A DNA stretch of 64,000 bases. It comes from Calliopsis andreniformis. Its lineage: Eukaryota; Arthropoda; Insecta; Hymenoptera; Andrenidae. Location: assembly GCF_051401765.1 (NCBI RefSeq), contig NW_027480531.1:992001-1056000 (forward strand), given 5' to 3'. Within the stretch, counting starts at the first letter, position 1, and the number at the start of each line of letters is the position of its first letter. The notes beneath the pieces are model-generated. The model saw only the letters and a list, made by a program, of their open reading frames with translations, ran no database searches and was not told the origin of the DNA. The position numbers and the translations under genes are program-made. Shown here in pieces: positions 1-11,214 of the stretch.

Positions 1-3000
1 GACTCAGGGCTGAAGATTGAGGATTCAGGATTGAGGATTCAGGATTGAGGTTTGAGGACTGAGGATTGAGGATTGGGTATTGGGGATTGAGGATTGAGGA
101 TTGAGGGTTGGGGATTGAGGATTGAGGATTGAGGATTGAAGATTGAATATTAATGATTGAAGATTGAGGATTGACGATTTAGGGTTGTGGATTGAGGACG
201 AGGTCTGAGGGCTGAGTATAGATGTTTGAAGTCTGAGGATTGAGGATCGAGGATTGAGAATTGAGGATTGAGGATTGAGGATTGAAGATTGAGGATTCGG
301 TATTGAGGATTGAAGAATGAGGATTGAGGAGTGAGGACTGAGGATTGAGGATTGCAGATTGAGTATTGAGGATTGAAGATTGAGGATTGAGGATTGAGGG
401 TTGAGGATTGAGGATTGAGGATTGAGTATTGAGAATTGAGGATTGAGGATTGAAGTTTGAGTTTTGAGGATTGAAGATTGAGGATTGAGTATTGAGGATT
501 GAAGATTGAGGACTGAGTGTTGAGGGTTGAGTGATGAGAATTGATGTTAGTGGGTTGAGATTTGAAGATTAAATAATGGGGATTGAGTATTGAAAACTGT
601 GAATTGAGGATATTCTATTGAGGATTGAGGATTGACAATTGATTGTTTAGGACTGAGAGCTGAAGATTGAGGATTCAGGATTGAGGCTTCAGGATTGAGG
701 TTAGAGGACTGAGGATTGAGGATTGAGGATTCAGGCTTGAGGATTGAGGCTTGAGGATTGGAGATTGAGGATTGAGGATTGAGGATGTGGGCTGAGGGTT
801 GAGGATTGTGGTTTGAGCACTGAGGACTGAGGATTGAGAATTGAGAGTTGGGGATTGAGGATTGAGGATAGAAGATTGAGGACTGGGTATTGAGGATTGA
901 GGATTGAGTATTGAAGATTGAGGATTTGGGACTGAGGATTGAAGATTGAGGATTGAGGATTCAGGATTGAGGATTGAGGACTGAGGATTGAGGATTGAAG
1001 ATTGAGGATTGGGTATTGAGGATTGAAGAATGAGGATTGAGGATTGAGGATTGAGGATTGAGGATTGAATATTGGGTATTAATGATTGAAGATTCAGTAT
1101 TGAGGATTGAAGATTGAGAATTGATGTTTGAGTATTGAACATTGAGGACAGAGTGTTGAGGGTTGAGTGATGAGAATTGATATTTGTGGATAGAGATCTG
1201 AAGATTGCAGATTGAGTATTGAGTATTGAAATCTGTGACTTGATGATATTCTATTGAGGATTGAGGATTGACGTCTGATTGTTGAGGTCTGAGGTCTGAA
1301 GCTTGAGGATTCAGGATTGAGGCTTCAGGATTGAGGTTAGAGGACTGAGGATTGAGGATTGAGTATTCAGGCTTGAGGATTGAGGCTTGAGGAATGGAGA
1401 TTGAGGATTGAGGATTGAGGGTGAGGGCTGAGGGTTGAGGATTGAGGATTGAGGATTGCGGATTGAAGGTTGAGGATTGGGGATTGAGGATTGAGGATTG
1501 AGCATTGAGGATTGAGGATTGAGGATTGAAGATTGAGTATTGATGATTGAGGATTGCGGATTGAAGGTTGAGGATTGGGGATTGAGGATTGAGGATTGAG
1601 GATTGAGCATTGAGGATTGAGGATTGAGGATTGAGGGTTGTGGATTGAGGACGAGGACTGAAGGTTGAGTACTGATGTTTGAGGTCTGAGGATTGAGGAT
1701 TGAGGATTGAGAATTGCGGATTGAGGCTTGAGGATAGAAGATTGAGGATTGGGTGTTGAGGATTGAAGAAAGAGGATTGAGGATTGAGGATTGAGGATTG
1801 AGGATTGAGGATTGAGTATTGAAGATTGGGGATTGATGATTGAAGATTCAGTATTGAGGATTGAAGATTGAGAATTGATGATTGGGTATTGAACATTGAG
1901 GACTGAGTGTTGAGGGTTGAGTGATGAGAATTGATGTTTGTGGATTGAGGTTTGAAGATTACAGATTGAGTATTGAGTGTTGAAGACAGTGAATTGAGGA
2001 TATTCTATTGAGGATTGAGGATTGACTACTGATTGTTGAGGACTGAGGGCTGAAGATTGAGGACACAGGATTGAGGATACAGAATTGAGGTTTGAGGACT
2101 GAGGATTGAGGATTGAAGATTGAGTATAGAGGATTGAAGATTGAGGATTGCGGATTGTCGATTGAGGATTGAGGATGAGGTCTGAGGGTTGAGGATTGAG
2201 GTTTGAGGACTGAGGACTGCGGATTGCGGATTGAGAATTGAGGATTGAGGATAGAGGATTGAAGATTGAGGCTTGGGTGTTGAGGATTGAAGAATGAGGA
2301 TTGAGGATTGAGGATTGAGGATTGAAGATTGAGCATCGGGGACTGTGTGTTGAAGGTTGAGTGATGAGAATTGATGTTTGTGGATAGAGATCTGAAGATT
2401 GCAGATTGAATATTGAGTATTGAAAGCTGTGAATTGATGATATTCTATTGAGGATTGAGGATTGACGTCTGATTGTTGAGGTCTGAGGTCTGAAGATTGA
2501 GGTTTCAGGGTTGAGGATTCAGGATTGAGGTTTGAGGACTGAGGATTGAGGATTGGGTATTGGGGATTGAGGATTGAGGATTGAGGGTTGGGGATTGAGG
2601 ATTGAGGATTGAGGATTGAAGATTGAGGATTCGGTATTGAGGATTGAAGAATGAGGATTGAGGAGTGAGGACTGAGGATTGAGGATTGCAGATGGAGTAT
2701 TGAGGATTGAAGACAGAGGATTGTGGTTTGAGGACTGAGGACTGAGAATTGAGGATTGAGAGTTGAGGATTGAGGATTGAGGATTGAAGATTGAGGACTG
2801 GGTATTGAGGATTGAGGATTGAGTATTGAAGATTGAGGATTTGGTACTGAGGATTGAAGATTGAGGATTGAGGATTCAGGATTGAGGATTGAGGACTGAG
2901 GATTGAGGATTGAAGATTGAGGATTGGGTATTGAGGATTGAAGAATGAGGATTGAGGATTGAGGATTGAGGATTGAGGATTGAAGATTGGGTATTGATGA

Positions 3001-3159
3001 TTGAAGATTCAGTATTGAGGATTGAAGATTGAGTATTGATGATTGAGTATTGAACATTGAGGACTGAGTGTTGAGGGTTGAGTGATGAGAAATGATGTTT
3101 GTGGATAGAGGTTTGAAGATTGCAGATTGAGTATTGAGTGTTGAAAACTGTGAATTGAG
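1..3159 (+). repeat. Left irregular part of the array with four A-type cassettes
   Basis: This is heptamer array with cassette cores at 609, 1245, 1999 and 2439 (spacings 636, 754 and 440). The copies at 1245 and 2439 are of the subtype with TGATATT as core heptamer and CGTCTGA, TTGTTGA, GGTCTGA after it. That subtype also occurs at 5922, 9873, 12083, 16313, 20082 and 22291, so this part belongs to the same family as the higher-order units to its right. No clean kilobase tandem unit was recognised here. Much of 2.5-3.1 kb repeats sequence from the first kilobase in pieces. The left edge of the array lies outside the window. Confidence 0.75.
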
Positions 3160-3214
3160 GATATTCTATTGAGGATTGAGGATTGACTACTGATTGTTGA
3201 GGACTGAGGGCTGA
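3061..3214 (+). repeat. Cassette A (representative copy): 22 diverged heptamers with GATATTCTATTG core
   Basis: This 154-bp block is 22 heptamers in unbroken phase, opening with GGACTGA then GTGTTGA. The core GGATATT-CTATTGA lies with its GATATT at 3160, 99 bp after the start, and the block closes with GGACTGA, GGGCTGA. Cores of A-type copies (A-prime included), some with a changed core, occur at 609, 1245, 1999, 2439, 3160, 3922, 4943, 5482, 5922, 6572, 7111, 7873, 8894, 9433, 9873, 10676, 11215, 12083, 12796, 14355, 15334, 15873, 16313, 17116, 17655, 18424, 19103, 19642, 20082, 20885, 21424, 22291, 24371, 25287, 26048, 27132, 28235, 28717, 30505, 32712, 33034, 33516, 34103, 36820, 37303, 37897, 38989, 39472, 40066, 40941, 42609, 43203, 45572, 46343, 46979, 49641, 50412, 51048, 53405, 53727, 55284, 55885, 56899, 59270, 59620, 61177, 61771, 62583 and 62905. 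The list was made by eye and may miss degenerate copies. Confidence 0.9.
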
Positions 3215-4144
3215 AGATTGAGGACACAGGATTGAGGATACAGAATTGAGGTTTGAGGACTGAGGATTGAGGATTGAAGATTGAGGATTGGGTATTGAGG
3301 ATTGAGGATTGAGTATTGAAGATTGAGGATTTGGGACTGAGGATTGAAGATTGAGGATTGAGGATTGAGGATTGAGGATTGAGGATTGAGGATTGAGGAT
3401 TGAATATTGATGATTGAGGATTGAGGATCGAGAATTGTGGGTTGTGGATTGAGGACGAGGACTGAGGGTTGAGTATTGATGTTTGAGGTCTGAGGATTGA
3501 GGATTGAGGATTGAGAATTGCGGATTGAGGCTTGAGGATAGAAGATTGAGGATTGGGTATTGCGGATTGAACATTGAGGATTGAGGATTGAGAATTGATG
3601 GTTGACGATTGAGGTCAGAAGATTGAATATTGATGATTGAAGGTTGAGGATTGAGGATTGATGGTTGTGGATTGAGGACGAGGACTGAGGGATGAGTATT
3701 GCTGCTTGAGGTCTGACGATTGAGGATTGAGGATTGAGAATTGAGGATTGAGGATTGAGGATTGAAGATTGAGGATAAAGGTATTGAGGATTGAGGATTG
3801 AGGATTGAAGGTTGAGGATTGTGGACTGAGTGTTGAGGGTTGAGTGATGAGAATTGACGTTTGTGGATAGAGATTTGAAGATTGCAGGCTGATTATTGAG
3901 TATCGAAACCTGTGAATTGAGGATATTCTATTGAGGATTGAGGATTGAAAACTGATTGTTGAGGACTGAGGGCTGAATATTGAGGATTCAGGATTGAGGA
4001 TTCAGGATTGAGGTTTGAGGACTGAGGATTGAGGATTGGGTATTGGGGATTGAGGATTGAGGATTGATGGTTGGGGATCGAGGATTGAGGATTGAGGATT
4101 GAAGATTGAATATTAATGATTGAAGATTGAGGATTGAGGATTGA

Positions 4145-4199
4145 GGGTTGTGGATTGAGGACGAGGACTGAGGGCTGAGTAATGATGTTTGATGTCTGA
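4145..4199 (+). repeat. Cassette C (representative copy): landmark with a fixed 6-bp slip GGACGA
   Basis: The order here is GGGTTGT, GGATTGA, then the 6-bp unit GGACGA at 4159, then GGACTGA, GGGCTGA, a GTATTGA-like unit, TGTTTGA and a GTCTGA-containing unit. The single-base loss shifts the heptamer phase by one and is shared by dozens of copies, so it was copied and did not arise each time. Examples of GGACGA are at 196, 1649, 3453, 3676, 4159, 6152 and, at the far end, 63762. A further variant has GCGGACGAGG followed by CTGGGGGCTG, at 13101, 22846, 28882 and 30684. Such slips are one reason why higher-order unit lengths are not multiples of seven. Confidence 0.82.
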
Positions 4200-4843
4200 G
4201 GATTGAGGATTGAGGATTGAGAATTGAGGATTGAGGATTGAGGATTGAAGATTGAGGATTCCGTATTGAGGATTGAAGAATGAGGATTGAGGAGTGAGGA
4301 CTGAGGATTGAGGATTGCAGATTGAGTATTGAGGACTGAAGATTGAGGATTGAGGATTGAGGGTTGAGGATTGAGGATTGAGGATTGAAGATTGTGTATT
4401 GAGGATTGAAGATTGACGATTGAGGATTGAGGATTGAGGATTGCGGATTGAAGGTTGAGGATTGGGTATTGAGGATTGACGATTCAGGATTGAGCATTGA
4501 GGATTGAGTATTGAGGATTGAGGATTGAAGGTTGAGTATTGAGGATTGAAGATTGAGGATTGAGGATTGAGGGTTGAGGATTGAGGATTGAGGATTGAAG
4601 ATTGAGTATTGAGGATTGAAGATTGAGGATTGAGGGTTGAGGATTGAGGATTGCGGACTGAAGGTTGAGGATTGGGGATTGAGGATTGACGATTGAGGAT
4701 TGACCATTGAGGATTGAGTATTGAGGGTTGACGGTTGAAGATTGAGTATTGAGGATTGAAGATTGAGGATTGAGGATTGAGGATTGAAGATTGAGTATTG
4801 AGGATTGAAGATTGAGGATTGAGGGTTGAGGATTGAAGATTTA

Positions 4844-4997
4844 GGACTGAGTGTTGAGGGTTGAGTGATGAGAATTGATGTTTGTGGATTGAGATTTGAA
4901 GATTGAAGAATGGGGATCGAGTATTGAAAACTGTGAATTGAGGATATTCTATTGAGGATTGCGGATTGACAACTGATTGTTGAGGACTGAGGGCTGA
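4844..4997 (+). repeat. Cassette A-prime (representative copy): A variant with AGAATGG heptamer
   Basis: This copy has the same 22-heptamer register as cassette A: GGACTGA at 4844 and core GATATT at 4943, exactly 99 bp on. It replaces the usual AGATTGC-AGATTGA pair by AGATTGA-AGAATGG and then has GGATCGA. The same AGAATGG mark is seen before the cores at 6572, 8894, 10676, 15334, 17116, 19103 and 20885, and, with GGATTGA in place of GGATCGA, at 36820, 38989, 45572 and 49641. In the left half A-prime always comes 280 bp before a B cassette, so it marks a position in the higher-order unit. The copy at 20885 has a damaged core, GTGTATT. Confidence 0.85.
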
Positions 4998-5123
4998 AGA
5001 TTGAGGATTCAGGATTGAGGATTCGGGATAGAGGTTTGAGGACTCAGGATTGAGGGCTGAGGATTGAGGATTGAGGATTGACGCTTGAGGATTGAGGGTT
5101 GAGGATGGAGGATTGAAGAGAGA

Positions 5124-5277
5124 GGACTGAGTGTTGAGGGTTGAGTGTTGAGAATTGATGTTTGAGGATTGAGATTTGATTAATGAACGTTGTGGATTGA
5201 GTATTGAACCATGAGAATTCAGGATATTCTGTTGAGTATTGAGAATTGAGTTTTGATGGTTGATTATTGAGGATTGA
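5124..5277 (+). repeat. Cassette B (representative copy): paralogous cassette with GAATTCAGGATATT core
   Basis: Cassette B aligns heptamer for heptamer with cassette A. It opens with GGACTGA at 5124 (preceded by AGAGAGA), carries GAATTGA and TGTTTGA/GATTTGA at the same ranks, and reaches the GATATT core at 5223, again 99 bp from the start. It differs by TTAATGA or TTATTGA, a unit ending in TTGT two ranks on, and GAATTCA (an EcoRI-site palindrome) just before the core. Cores of the 15 copies I found are at 5223, 6852, 9174, 10956, 15614, 17396, 19383, 21165, 41221, 47255, 51324, 54007, 57175, 59900 and 63185. None was found between 21165 and 41221. In most pairs a B core lies exactly 280 bp (40 heptamers) after an A-type core. 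Confidence 0.88.
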
Positions 5278-7110
5278 GGATTGAGGATTGAGGATTGAGT
5301 ATTGAAGATTGGGGATTGACGATTGAAGATTCAGTATTGAGGATTGAAGATTGAGAATTGATGAATGTGTACTGAACATTGAGGACCGAGTGTTGAGGGT
5401 TGAGTGATGAGAATTGATGTTTGTGGCTAGAGGTTTGAAGATTGCAGATCGTGTATTGAGTGTTGAAAGCTGTGAATTGAGGATATTCTATTGAGGATTG
5501 AGGATTGACTACTGATTGTTGAGGACTGAGGGCTGAAGGTTGAGGACACAGGATTGAGGATACAGAATTGAGGTTTGAGGACTGAGGATTGAGGATTGAA
5601 GATTCAGTATTGAGGATTGAAGATTGAGGATTGCGGATTGCCGATTGAGGACTGAGGATGAGGGCTGAGGTTTGAGGATTGAGGTTTGAGGACTGAGGAC
5701 TGCGGATTGCGGATTGAGAATTGAGGATTGAGGATTGAGGATTGAAGACTGAGGATTGGGTATTGAGGATTGAAGAATGAGGATTGAGGATTGAGGATTG
5801 AGGATTGAAGATTGAGCATTGGGGACTGAGTTTTGAAGGTTGAGTGATGAGAATTGATGTTTTTGGATAGAGATCTGAAGATTGCAGATTGAATATTGAG
5901 TATTGAAAACTGTGAATTGATGATATTCTATTGAGGATTGAGTATTGACGTCTGATTGTTGAGGTCTGAGGTCTGAAGATTGAGGATTCAGGTTTGAGGA
6001 TTCAGGATTGAGGTTTGAGGACTGAGGATTGAGGATTGGGTATTGGGGATTGAGGATTGAGGATTGAGGGTTGGGGATTGAGGATTGAGGATTGAGGATT
6101 GAAGATTGAATATTAATGATTGTAGATTGAGGATTGAGGGTTGTGGACTGAGGACGAGGACTGAGGGCTGAGTATTGATGTTTGAAGTCTGAGGATTGAG
6201 GATTGAGGATTGAGAATTGAGGATTGAGGATTGAAGATTGAAGATTGAGGATTCGGTATTGAGGATTGAAGAATGAGCATTGAGGAGTGAGGACTGAGGT
6301 TTGAGGATTGCAGATTGAGTATTGAGTATTGAAGTCTGAGGATTGAGGATTGAGGGTTTAGGATTGAGGATTGAGGATTGAGGATTGAAGATTGAGGATT
6401 GAGGATTGAGGATTGAAGATTGAGTATTGAGGATTGAAGATTGAGGATTGAGGGTTGAGGATTGAAGATTTAGGACTGAGTGTTGAGTGTTGAGTGATGA
6501 GAATTGATGTTTGAGGATTGAGATTTGAAGATTGAAGAATGGGGATCGAGTATTGAAAACTGTGAGTTGAGGATATTCTATTGAGGATTGCGTATTGACA
6601 ATTGATTGTTGACGACTGAGGGCTGAAGATTGAGGATTCAGGACTGAGGATTCGGGATAGAGGTTTGACGACTGAGGATTGAGGGTTGAGGATTGAGGAT
6701 TGAGGATTGACGCTTGAGGATTGAGGGTTGAGGATGGAGGATTGAAGAGAGAGGAATGAGTGTTGAGGGTTGAGTGTTGAGAATTGATGTTTGAGGATTG
6801 AGATTTGATTATTGAACGTTGTGGATTGAGTATTGAACAATGAGAATTCAGGATATTCTGTTGAGTATTGAGAATTGAGTATTGATGGTTGATTATTGAG
6901 GATTGAGGATTGAGGATTGAGGATTGAGTATTGAAGATTGGGGATTGATGATTGAAGATTCAGTATTGAGGATTGAAGATTGAGAATTGATGATTGAGTA
7001 TTGAACATTGAGGACTGAGTGTTGAGGGTTGAGTGATGAGAAATGATGTTTGTGGATAGAGGTTTGAAGATTGCAGATTGAGTATTGAGTGTTGAAAACT
7101 GTGAATTGAG

Positions 7111-10100
7111 GATATTCTATTGAGGATTGAGGATTGACTACTGATTGTTGAGGACTGAGGGCTGAAGATTGAGGACACAGGATTGAGGATACAGAATTGA
7201 GGTTTGAGGACTGAGGATTGAGGATTGAAGATTGAGGATTGGGTATTGAGGATTGAGGATTGAGTATTGAAGATTGAGGATTTGGGACTGAGGATTGAAG
7301 ATTGAGGATTGAGGATTGAGGATTGAGGATTGAGGATTGAGGATTGAGGATTGAATATTGATGATTGAGGATTGAGGATCGAGAATTGTGGGTTGTGGAT
7401 TGAGGACGAGGACTGAGGGTTGAGTATTGATGTTTGAGGTCTGAGGATTGAGGATTGAGGATTGAGAATTGCGGATTGAGGCTTGAGGATAGAAGATTGA
7501 GGATTGGGTATTGCGGATTGAACATTGAGGATTGAGGATTGAGAATTGATGGTTGACGATTGAGGTCAGAAGATTGAATATTGATGATTGAAGGTTGAGG
7601 ATTGAGGATTGATGGTTGTGGATTGAGGACGAGGACTGAGGGATGAGTATTGCTGCTTGAGGTCTGACGATTGAGGATTGAGGATTGAGAATTGAGGATT
7701 GAGGATTGAGGATTGAAGATTGAGGATAAAGGTATTGAGGATTGAGGATTGAGGATTGAAGGTTGAGGATTGTGGACTGAGTGTTGAGGGTTGAGTGATG
7801 AGAATTGACGTTTGTGGATAGAGATTTGAAGATTGCAGGCTGATTATTGAGTATCGAAACCTGTGAATTGAGGATATTCTATTGAGGATTGAGGATTGAA
7901 AACTGATTGTTGAGGACTGAGGGCTGAATATTGAGGATTCAGGATTGAGGATTCAGGATTGAGGTTTGAGGACTGAGGATTGAGGATTGGGTATTGGGGA
8001 TTGAGGATTGAGGATTGATGGTTGGGGATCGAGGATTGAGGATTGAGGATTGAAGATTGAATATTAATGATTGAAGATTGAGGATTGAGGATTGAGGGTT
8101 GTGGATTGAGGACGAGGACTGAGGGCTGAGTAATGATGTTTGATGTCTGAGGATTGAGGATTGAGGATTGAGAATTGAGGATTGAGGATTGAGGATTGAA
8201 GATTGAGGATTCGGTATTGAGGATTGAAGAATGAGGATTGAGGAGTGAGGACTGAGGATTGAGGATTGCAGATTGAGTATTGAGGACTGAAGATTGAGGA
8301 TTGAGGATTGAGGGTTGAGGATTGAGGATTGAGGATTGAAGATTGTGTATTGAGGATTGAAGATTGACGATTGAGGATTGAGGATTGAGGATTGCGGATT
8401 GAAGGTTGAGGATTGGGTATTGAGGATTGACGATTCAGGATTGAGCATTGAGGATTGAGTATTGAGGATTGAGGATTGAAGGTTGAGTATTGAGGATTGA
8501 AGATTGAGGATTGAGGATTGAGGGTTGAGGATTGAGGATTGAGGATTGAAGATTGAGTATTGAGGATTGAAGATTGAGGATTGAGGGTTGAGGATTGAGG
8601 ATTGCGGACTGAAGGTTGAGGATTGGGGATTGAGGATTGACGATTGAGGATTGACCATTGAGGATTGAGTATTGAGGGTTGACGGTTGAAGATTGTGTAT
8701 TGAGGATTGAAGATTGAGGATTGAGGATTGAGGATTGAAGATTGAGTATTGAGGATTGAAGATTGAGGATTGAGGGTTGAGGATTGAAGATTTAGGACTG
8801 AGTGTTGAGGGTTGAGTGATGAGAATTGATGTTTGTGGATTGAGATTTGAAGATTGAAGAATGGGGATCGAGTATTGAAAACTGTGAATTGAGGATATTC
8901 TATTGAGGATTGCGGATTGACAACTGATTGTTGAGGACTGAGGGCTGAAGATTGAGGATTCAGGATTGAGGATTCGGGATAGAGGTTTGAGGACTCAGGA
9001 TTGAGGGCTGAGGATTGAGGATTGAGGATTGACGCTTGAGGATTGAGGGTTGAGGATGGAGGATTGAAGAGAGAGGACTGAGTGTTGAGGGTTGAGTGTT
9101 GAGAATTGATGTTTGAGGATTGAGATTTGATTAATGAACGTTGTGGATTGAGTATTGAACCATGAGAATTCAGGATATTCTGTTGAGTATTGAGAATTGA
9201 GTTTTGATGGTTGATTATTGAGGATTGAGGATTGAGGATTGAGGATTGAGTATTGAAGATTGGGGATTGACGATTGAAGATTCAGTATTGAGGATTGAAG
9301 ATTGAGAATTGATGAATGTGTACTGAACATTGAGGACCGAGTGTTGAGGGTTGAGTGATGAGAATTGATGTTTGTGGCTAGAGGTTTGAAGATTGCAAAT
9401 TGTGTATTGAGTGTTGAATGCTGTGAATTGAGGATATTCTATTGAGGATTGAGGATTGACTACTGATTGTTGAGGACTGAGGGCTGAAGGTTGAGGACAC
9501 AGGATTGAGGATACAGAATTGAGGTTTGAGGACTGAGGATTGAGGATTGAAGATTCAGTATTGAGGATTGAAGATTGAGGATTGCGGATTGCCGATTGAG
9601 GACTGAGGATGAGGGCTGAGGTCTGAGGATTGAGGTTTGAGGACTGAGGACTGCGGATTGCGGATTGAGAATTGAGGATTGAGGATTGAGGATTGAAGAC
9701 TGAGGATTGGGTATTGAGGATTGAAGAATGAGGATTGAGGATTGAGGATTGAGGATTGAAGATTGAGCATTGGGGACTGAGTTTTGAAGGTTGAGTGATG
9801 AGAATTGATGTTTTTGGATAGAGATCTGAAGATTGCAGATTGAATATTGAGTATTGAAAACTGTGAATTGATGATATTCTATTGAGGATTGAGTATTGAC
9901 GTCTGATTGTTGAGGTCTGCGGTCTGAAGATTGAGGATTCAGGTTTGAGGATTCAGGATTGAGGTTTGAGGACTGAGGATTGAGGATTGGGTATTGGGGA
10001 TTGAGGATTGAGGATTGAGGGTTGGGGATTGAGGATTGAGGATTGAGGATTGAAGATTGAATATTAATGATTGTAGATTGAGGATTGAGGGTTGTGGACT

Positions 10101-11214
10101 GAGGACGAGGACTGAGGGCTGAGTATTGATGTTTGAAGTCTGAGGATTGAGGATTGAGGATTGAGAATTGAGGATTGAGGATTGAAGATTGAAGATTGAG
10201 GATTCGGTATTGAGGATTGAAGAATGAGCATTGAGGAGTGAGGACTGAGGTTTGAGGATTGCAGATTGAGTATTGAGTATTGAAGTCTGAGGATTGAGGA
10301 TTGAGGGTTTAGGATTGAGGATTGAGGATTGAAGATTGAGTATTGAGGATTGAAGATTGAGGATTGAGGATTGAGGATTGAGATTGCGGATTGAAGGTTG
10401 AGGATTGGGGATTGAGGATTGACGATTGAGGTTTGAGCATTGAGGATTGAGTATTGAGGATTGAGGGTTGAAGATTGAGTATTGAGGATTGAAGATTGAG
10501 GATTGAGGATTGAGGATTGAAGATTGAGTATTGAGGATTGAAGATTGAGGATTGAGGGTTGAGGATTGAAGATTTAGGACTGAGTGTTGAGTGTTGAGTG
10601 ATGAGAATTGATGTTTGAGGATTGAGATTTGAAGATTGAAGAATGGGGATCGAGTATTGAAAACTGTGAGTTGAGGATATTCTATTGAGGATTGCGTATT
10701 GACAATTGATTGTTGACGACTGAGGGCTGAAGATTGAGGATTCAGGATTGAGGATTCGGGATAGAGGTTTGACGACTGAGGATTGAGGGTTGAGGATTGA
10801 GGATTGAGGATTGACGCTTGAGGATTGAGGGTTGAGGATGGAGGATTGAAGAGAGAGGAATGAGTGTTGAGGGTTGAGTGTTGAGAATTGATGTTTGAGG
10901 ATTGAGATATGATTATTGAACGTTGTGGATTGAGTATTGAACCATGAGAATTCAGGATATTCTGTTGAGTATTGAGAATTGAGTATTGATGGTTGATTAT
11001 TGAGGATTGAGGATTGAGGATTGAGGATTGAGTATTGAAGATTGGGGATTGATGATTGAAGATTCAGTATTGAGGATTGAAGATTGAGAATTGATGATTG
11101 AGTATTGAACATTGAGGACTGAGTGTTGAGGGTTGAGTGATGAGAAATGATGTTTGTGGATAGAGGTTTGAAGATTGCAGATTGAGTATTGAGTGTTGAA
11201 AACTGTGAATTGAG
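7111..11214 (+). repeat. Higher-order repeat unit 2 (4104 bp)
   Basis: Cores are at 7111, 7873, 8894, 9174, 9433, 9873, 10676 and 10956, in the same order and classes as unit 1. Offsets to unit 1 are exactly 3951 bp through 9873 and 4104 bp from 10676 on, so about 153 bp of extra heptamers lie between about 10320 and 10500. That extra part contains a GAGATTGCGG phase slip that recurs in units 3 and 4. This indicates that units 2 to 4 share a more recent ancestor with each other than with unit 1 in this stretch. Confidence 0.87.

Larger units (their letters stand above)
3160..7110 (+). repeat. Higher-order repeat unit 1 (3951 bp)
   Basis: This unit is defined from one A core to the equivalent core in the next unit. 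Its cassette order is A (3160), A (3922, with AACCTGT), A-prime (4943), B (5223), A with GGCTAGA (5482), A with CGTCTGA (5922), A-prime (6572), B (6852). The same eight-cassette order returns 3951 bp later for the first six cores. The A-prime to B interval is 280 bp and B to A is 259 bp (40 and 37 heptamers). Sequence agreement with unit 2 looks very high over long stretches, for instance 3009-5850 against 6960-9800. The unit boundary is arbitrary because the array is continuous. Confidence 0.88.

Noticed and set aside
4080..4140. Promoter-like ATTAATG and TATT motifs (also at many equivalent positions)
   Set aside because: These are recurring heptamer variants such as ATATTAA in the repeat and have no gene downstream.
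5124..5277. Centromere-protein (CENP-B) box or origin-like element in the cassette core
   Set aside because: The core GAATTCAGGATATTCT does not match the CENP-B box pattern as I know it, and a short AT-rich core alone does not show an origin.
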